Below are positions 6,795-9,667 of a DNA stretch of 9,667 bases, one piece after another; the stretch's first letter is position 1, and every line of letters starts with the position of its first letter. The position numbers and the translations under genes were made by a program. Origin of the DNA: Rhodobacteraceae bacterium UBA2553 (GTDB lineage: Bacteria; Pseudomonadota; Alphaproteobacteria; Rhodobacterales; Rhodobacteraceae); contig DDMF01000158.1 in NCBI GenBank assembly GCA_002340515.1, positions 172 to 9,838 of the forward strand, written 5' to 3'. The notes beneath the pieces were generated by a model, which saw only the letters and a list, made by a program, of their open reading frames with translations, did not search any database and was not told the origin of the DNA.

Positions 6795-6899
6795 ATGGCC
6801 GTGCAAGGAAAAGAGACCGGATCTCTTGGTAAAAGAGGGTCGCAAACTGCGCCCTCTTTTTCTTGCTTAAAATACCTCAGGGGTTCGAGGGCGTTTTAA
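6795..6899 (+). CDS. Doubtful 34-codon small ORF
   Basis: ATG 6795 to TAA 6897-6899 encodes 34 residues beginning MAVQGKETGSLGK and ending LKYLRGSRAF. A well-placed GGAGG (6785-6789) lies 5 nt before the ATG, which is why the ORF is listed. Against it, an intrinsic terminator (6831-6864) sits inside the reading frame, there is no domain, membrane segment or recognised relative, and no convincing promoter was found. The same DNA may instead encode a small RNA ending at the terminator. Treat it as a candidate only. Confidence 0.2.
   Translation: MAVQGKETGSLGKRGSQTAPSFSCLKYLRGSRAF
6831..6864 (+). terminator. Second intrinsic terminator downstream of aapP
   Basis: AAAAGAGGG (6831-6839) pairs with CCCTCTTTT (6852-6860). 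The stem is extended inward after a bulged T by CGC/GCG (6841-6843, 6849-6851) and followed by TCTT. A 6-bp hairpin AAGAGA-CCGGA-TCTCTT (6811-6827) precedes it immediately. It is distinct from the aap operon terminator about 200 nt upstream. It therefore either backs up that terminator or ends a separate short transcript starting in the gap. Confidence 0.65.
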
Positions 6900-6934
6900 A
6901 ACGGTCCGGGGGACCGTTTGCCCGAAGAACGGGC
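6899..6934 (-). terminator. Twin hairpin at the 3' side of the minus-strand cluster, possible weak terminator
   Basis: A 9-bp stem AAACGGTCC (6899-6907) with GGACCGTTT (6911-6919) and loop GGG abuts a second stem GCCCG (6920-6924) with CGGGC (6930-6934) and loop AAGAA. Read on the minus strand, the first hairpin ends in TTTT before AAAA, a short U-tract, about 57 nt past the stop of the GFA gene. It could terminate the minus-strand cluster, but the short tract makes this uncertain. Confidence 0.4.
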
Positions 6935-6975
6935 GGAGCCCATCGTAAGGCCGAGCGGCAGCGTCCCTGAGTATG

Positions 6976-7362
6976 TTATTTTTCTTGGTCGGTTTCTTGA
7001 TCATGCATGAACCGCGTTACACCTGAAAACTTTGCCAACCAGCTTTCGCGCCGTTTGGTCCAGCATTCATAACTGGGCTGAAACTGATCCGGGTCATCCA
7101 TTGCCCCAAGGTGCAGTTCAATCTCATTCCCACTGCGTGCAAACACAGACGAACCACAGGTTGGGCAGAAATGCCGCCCTTGAAACTCCTGTGTTTTACC
7201 GCTGATCTCAACTGCGTCCTGCGCAAAGATAGCTGCGGCATAAAAAAGCGCGCCGTGATGTTTGCGACAGTCAAGGCAATGGCATATTCCAACGCGGTCT
7301 GGGGGGGCGGTGGCGGTGAACCGCACCTTTCCGCAAAGACATCCACCGGAATGCTGTTCCAT
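6976..7362 (-). CDS. GFA/CENP-V-fold zinc protein
   Basis: This 128-residue protein has the GFA-family (glutathione-dependent formaldehyde-activating enzyme/CENP-V) cysteine pattern: GGCLCGKVRF (C8, C10), CHCLDCRK (C27, C29, C32) and FCPTCGSSVF (C66, C69). These give two zinc sites, one structural and one corresponding to the catalytic zinc in Gfa. All expected cysteines are present and the length is normal for the family's short members. The family name derives from Gfa, proposed to assist S-hydroxymethylglutathione formation, but most members have no proven reaction, so formaldehyde activity should not be assumed. ATG 7362 is preceded (minus strand) by GAGGAG at 7378-7373, 10 nt away. It starts 21 nt after the stop of the histidine phosphatase gene and is probably the last gene of that transcript. 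Confidence 0.88.
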   Translation of the reverse strand: MEQHSGGCLCGKVRFTATAPPDRVGICHCLDCRKHHGALFYAAAIFAQDAVEISGKTQEFQGRHFCPTCGSSVFARSGNEIELHLGAMDDPDQFQPSYECWTKRRESWLAKFSGVTRFMHDQETDQEK

Positions 7363-7383
7363 CTGACGCGCGCTCCTCGGTGG

Positions 7384-7887
7384 CTAAATCAGCTCGCGCG
7401 GCACCACAAATTCAACCACCCGACCGCTTTTCCATTGCACCTCTGACCAATCATCGGCGTCAAATTCTATCACTGCCGTGGCCCCCGTTGGATAGTGGCT
7501 GAACTTCTCATGCTCGGGTGCCTCTGCCACCAACTTGCGTGCCATATAGGCAGAGCCGGGGTTGTGCGCGACCATCATCACGGTCTTACCCTCTGCCAGT
7601 GCCAAGACATTTCGCATCGCATCCGCGTCGGCCAGATAAAGCGCATCGGTGAACTGCGCCGCAGGGTCGCCCACCATCGTTTCCGCGATATGCGTCCATG
7701 TTTGGCGGGTGCGCAAAGCACCCGAGCACAGCACCTCGTCGGGAACCAACCCACGATCCGCCAGCCAGCGCCCGATGGCCTTGGCGGATGCATGCCCCCG
7801 CTTGTTCAGCGGGCGGTCGTGGTCGGCCAGATCGGCGTCTCCCCAACTGGATTTTGCGTGGCGGGTCAGGATCAGGGTCAGGGTCAT
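7384..7887 (-). CDS. SixA-type histidine phosphatase
   Basis: This 167-residue protein belongs to the histidine phosphatase superfamily, small SixA/SHP branch. The catalytic LTRHAKSSW lies at the N-terminus (R9, nucleophile H10), followed by DHDRPLNKRG (22-31), the second arginine region SGALRTRQT (55-63) and VAHNPG with H108. These enzymes pass a phosphate through H10; SixA removes phosphate from histidine on phosphotransfer proteins, but substrates of most relatives are unknown. The frame stays open upstream to an ATG at 8175, but ATG 7887 is the right start: the RH motif then sits at residue 9-10 as in the family, and it forms an ATGA overlap (7884-7887) with the Fe-S protein gene. There is no strong Shine-Dalgarno sequence of its own, so expression probably depends on coupling. 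Confidence 0.9.
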   Translation of the reverse strand: MTLTLILTRHAKSSWGDADLADHDRPLNKRGHASAKAIGRWLADRGLVPDEVLCSGALRTRQTWTHIAETMVGDPAAQFTDALYLADADAMRNVLALAEGKTVMMVAHNPGSAYMARKLVAEAPEHEKFSHYPTGATAVIEFDADDWSEVQWKSGRVVEFVVPRELI

Positions 7888-8522
7888 GTCGGATGAAACG
7901 CTTTCATGTGAAAATGGGACTGCTCGGGCAATCTGCCATAAGTTTGTGACACAGGGCAAACAGAACGCACCAAACAGCCCTGCGTCAGACAGTCCTTGCC
8001 CTCTTTTGTGTCGAGATAGGCGTGACATTGCGCAAGGTCGTATCCGTCGCGGGTTAGGGCGTTGACGGGGCAGGCCGTCTCGCAGGGGGCATCGCAGGTG
8101 GCGCAGGGTTGCGTGGGCGTGGCGGGCAGGGCCAGCTGGTAAGGCAGCCGCAAGGCCCCGCGAAAGCTGACCCACAGCCCGGCGCGATCATGCACCAGCA
8201 AAGTGACGGGCGATTGCCACGCGCGGCCTGACCTCATGGCCCACTGGAAAAATGGTGCATAGGGTGGGCCATCAGAGGGGAACAGCGCTGCACCCCCAAA
8301 CTGCTCTGCCAAAGGCGTGATCACGCGCTTTGACCAACGATCCATCGGGTCCGGTGCGCCGTCATAGGCCTCAGATGCGGCGGAAAACGCGGCCCAAAAC
8401 CCCGGCTCATGCGGCCCCAGCAACAGCACCGTATCAGCCCCCTCATGCAGCGCACCAAACACATCAAGCTGCACCGCTTGGGCGGCTTTTGTGACCTCTG
8501 CTAGGGTTGTGGGCGCGCTCAC
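7884..8522 (-). CDS. Ferredoxin-like protein with eight-cysteine C-terminal domain
   Basis: This 212-residue soluble protein has no signal peptide or membrane span. The C-terminal third carries CATCDAPCETACP (C140, C143, C147, C151), a CX2CX3CX3CP ligand set, then C166, C178, C183 and C189 (ending VCP), enough for two [4Fe-4S] clusters. The spacing departs from textbook CX2CX2CX3CP and recalls the ferredoxin half of QueG-like proteins. The first 130 residues have no motif I can name; the FPSDGPPYAPFFQW stretch (81-94) is the most distinctive. It is probably an electron-transfer protein, partner unknown. The start is GTG at 8522-8520, overlapping the TGA of the desaturase gene (GTGA, 8519-8522); no good ribosome site precedes it, so translation is likely coupled. 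It ends inside the ATG of the histidine phosphatase gene. Confidence 0.85.
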   Translation of the reverse strand: MSAPTTLAEVTKAAQAVQLDVFGALHEGADTVLLLGPHEPGFWAAFSAASEAYDGAPDPMDRWSKRVITPLAEQFGGAALFPSDGPPYAPFFQWAMRSGRAWQSPVTLLVHDRAGLWVSFRGALRLPYQLALPATPTQPCATCDAPCETACPVNALTRDGYDLAQCHAYLDTKEGKDCLTQGCLVRSVCPVSQTYGRLPEQSHFHMKAFHPT

Positions 8523-9313
8523 TTACGTTGAAATGGGAGCATCAAGCTCCACCCCAATTTACCCGGTCGCTCATCCTGCCACTCAAGCCCAATCACCATC
8601 TGATCATGGCCGTCGCGGGGTTGATCGGTATAAGTGCGAAAGATCCGATCCCAGATCGACAGGCAAAACCCATAGTTGCTGTCCGTCTCGTCCCGGTGCA
8701 CCGAATGATGCACGCGATGCATGTCTGGGGTGACCAAAAACTGGCGCAGCACGCGGTCAACATCCAGCGGCAGGCGCATATTGGCATGGTTGAACATCGC
8801 CGATCCATTCAGCACAATTTCAAACAGGATCACCCCAAGCGCAGGCGCGCCAATCAGGTAGACAACGCCGATTTTAATCAGCATTGAGGCTGCAATTTCA
8901 ATGGGATGAAAGCGCAGCGCGGTGGACACATCAATGTCGCGATCCGCATGATGCACCCGGTGCAACCGCCACAACAGCGGCAGCTTGTGAAACACCATAT
9001 GCTGAAACCAAATCGCAAAATCGAGGATGATCATCGCAGCAATCACCGACACCCAAGTGGGCAGGGGCAAGAGATTCAAGATCCCCCATCCCTGCGCGCT
9101 GGCATCAAGCGCCGCCCCCACCGCAAGCAGCGGCAAAAACACCGCCATCACGCGGGTGGTCAGCCCATCGATGATGATGATGGCGAAATTGGTGGTCCAG
9201 CGTTGCGAGCGCGACAAAGCCCGCCCACGCCGGGGGGCCAGTGTCTCAATCAGGGTGAACAGGGCAAACAGCCCCAGAAAGGCCGCAAGCCGGATAAGCG
9301 CTTCGTTTTCCAT
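8519..9313 (-). CDS. Sterol desaturase/fatty acid hydroxylase family membrane protein
   Basis: This 264-residue integral membrane protein has the histidine clusters of the fatty acid hydroxylase superfamily: HMVFH (H105, H109), HRVHH (H118, H121, H122) and a second HRVHH (H199, H202, H203), with H136 and H176 as further candidates for the di-iron site. Hydrophobic spans appear at about 5-25, 42-68, 84-103, 141-158 and 159-172. Family members use O2 and electrons to hydroxylate or desaturate lipids; bacterial members act on varied lipids, so 'sterol' is only the family name. Start ATG 9313 gives a normal family N-terminus; upstream there is only a weak AGG. It lies 71 nt after the argB stop and overlaps the Fe-S protein gene by 4 nt (GTGA). 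Confidence 0.9.
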   Translation of the reverse strand: MENEALIRLAAFLGLFALFTLIETLAPRRGRALSRSQRWTTNFAIIIIDGLTTRVMAVFLPLLAVGAALDASAQGWGILNLLPLPTWVSVIAAMIILDFAIWFQHMVFHKLPLLWRLHRVHHADRDIDVSTALRFHPIEIAASMLIKIGVVYLIGAPALGVILFEIVLNGSAMFNHANMRLPLDVDRVLRQFLVTPDMHRVHHSVHRDETDSNYGFCLSIWDRIFRTYTDQPRDGHDQMVIGLEWQDERPGKLGWSLMLPFQRK

Positions 9314-9384
9314 AGGATCAACCTAGGCGCTATGTCCCCGTTTGCAATGCACAAATCCGAGACTAAATAGCTGATTTGCGACCC

Positions 9385-9667
9385 TTAGCTGCGAATGATC
9401 GAACCGGCGCCGTGGTCGGTGTAAAGCTCCAGCAAACAGGCATTTGGGGCGCGACCGTCCAGAATAACCACCGCGCGCACGCCACCTTCGATGGCGGCAA
9501 GGGCGGTTTCGGTTTTGGGGATCATGCCGCCGGCGATGACACCAGATGCGGTCAGCTCGCGAATATGCTCGGTCGTCAGCTCGGTCAAAACCTCGCCATC
9601 CGCGCCTTTCACACCCTCAATATCGGTCAGCAACAAAAGGCGATCAGCCTTAAGGGCGGCGGCAATG
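9385..9667 (-). CDS. argB: Acetylglutamate kinase, C-terminal part (5' end outside window)
   Basis: The frame enters from the right edge and ends at TAA 9387-9385, giving about 94 C-terminal residues. ArgB phosphorylates N-acetyl-L-glutamate in the second step of arginine synthesis in the cytoplasm. Diagnostic segments are ALKADRLLLLTDIEGVKG (the LLTD-EGV block of the amino acid kinase family), the SGVIAGGMIPKTETAL block with the conserved GGM-PK, AVVILDGR, and the C-terminal DHGAGSII. A TTG at 9636 could be read as a start but lies in the middle of the conserved LLLLTD segment and is not one. No clear intrinsic terminator separates argB from the desaturase gene in the 71-bp gap (9314-9384), so read-through is possible. 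Confidence 0.95.
   Translation of the reverse strand, partial: IAAALKADRLLLLTDIEGVKGADGEVLTELTTEHIRELTASGVIAGGMIPKTETALAAIEGGVRAVVILDGRAPNACLLELYTDHGAGSIIRS

Larger units (their letters stand above)
6593..6975. other. Gene-poor convergent intergenic region rich in hairpins
   Basis: This 383-bp gap separates the plus-strand aap operon from the minus-strand gene cluster. It contains, in order, the aap terminator (6612-6650), an inverted-repeat element (6697-6734), a 34-codon ORF with a good ribosome site (6795-6899) overlapping a second intrinsic terminator (6831-6864), and a pair of tight hairpins (6899-6934). I see no tRNA, insertion sequence or recognisable protein domain in it. Confidence 0.7.

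Noticed and set aside
7111..7446. 111-residue plus-strand open frame
   Set aside because: It is antisense to the GFA-fold gene, whose zinc cysteines are all intact, and has no domain of its own.
7888..8175. N-terminal extension of the histidine phosphatase frame to ATG 8175
   Set aside because: The extra 96 residues are arginine/alanine/proline-rich out-of-frame reading of the Fe-S protein gene; the RH motif belongs near the N-terminus.
8906..9370. 154-residue plus-strand open frame rich in His, Gln and Arg
   Set aside because: It is antisense to the desaturase gene; the composition mirrors the codons of the membrane protein on the other strand.
9636..9667. TTG at 9636 as the start of a short argB-like ORF
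   Set aside because: The frame continues open to the window edge with conserved ArgB sequence upstream, so the gene is cut by the window rather than starting here.
1..9667. CRISPR array, tRNA/rRNA, insertion sequence, phage or defence genes
   Set aside because: No spaced direct repeats, transposase or integrase motifs, or cloverleaf-like segments were found on either strand by eye.

Overview
The window looks like chromosome of an alphaproteobacterium, most likely a member of the Rhodobacterales (Roseobacter group). Three things point there: an ATP12-type F1-ATPase assembly chaperone, which is essentially confined to Alphaproteobacteria and mitochondria; a complete aapJQMP general L-amino acid transporter of the rhizobial/rhodobacterial type; and fairly GC-rich DNA with tightly packed, overlapping genes. 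The assignment is an inference from protein families recognised by eye, not from a database search.

Layout, left to right. Positions 1-1667 (+) hold the end of an RluA/RluC-family pseudouridine synthase, a HAD-family phosphatase and the ATP12 chaperone, spaced 18 nt and then overlapping by 4 nt, so very likely one transcript. A 232-bp gap with a candidate promoter and a structured leader precedes aapJ-aapQ-aapM-aapP (1900-6592, +), which encode a periplasmic binding protein, two inner-membrane permeases and an ATPase. A strong terminator-like hairpin and a second structured element lie between aapJ and aapQ, the expected design for making more binding protein than permease. A near-perfect intrinsic terminator closes the operon at 6612-6650.

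The gap 6593-6975 holds no confident gene but has several hairpins: the aap terminator, a short inverted-repeat element that may be a dispersed repeat, a second intrinsic terminator that may end a small RNA or belong to a 34-codon ORF, and a twin hairpin facing the convergent minus-strand genes.

From the right edge leftwards on the minus strand are the 3' part of argB (acetylglutamate kinase), then four closely packed genes: a sterol desaturase/fatty acid hydroxylase family membrane protein, a protein with an eight-cysteine ferredoxin-like C-terminus, a SixA-type histidine phosphatase and a GFA/CENP-V-fold zinc protein. The first three are joined by 4-nt stop/start overlaps (GTGA, ATGA), and the last follows after 21 nt with its own Shine-Dalgarno sequence.

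Most of the window is ordinary housekeeping and transport DNA. I see no CRISPR array, tRNA, rRNA, insertion sequence or defence system. The points most worth checking are the coupling of a histidine-rich di-iron-type membrane oxygenase to an adjacent Fe-S protein, the aapJ/aapQ intercistronic structures, the enlarged AapM permease, and the terminator-bearing small transcript candidate at about 6735-6900.
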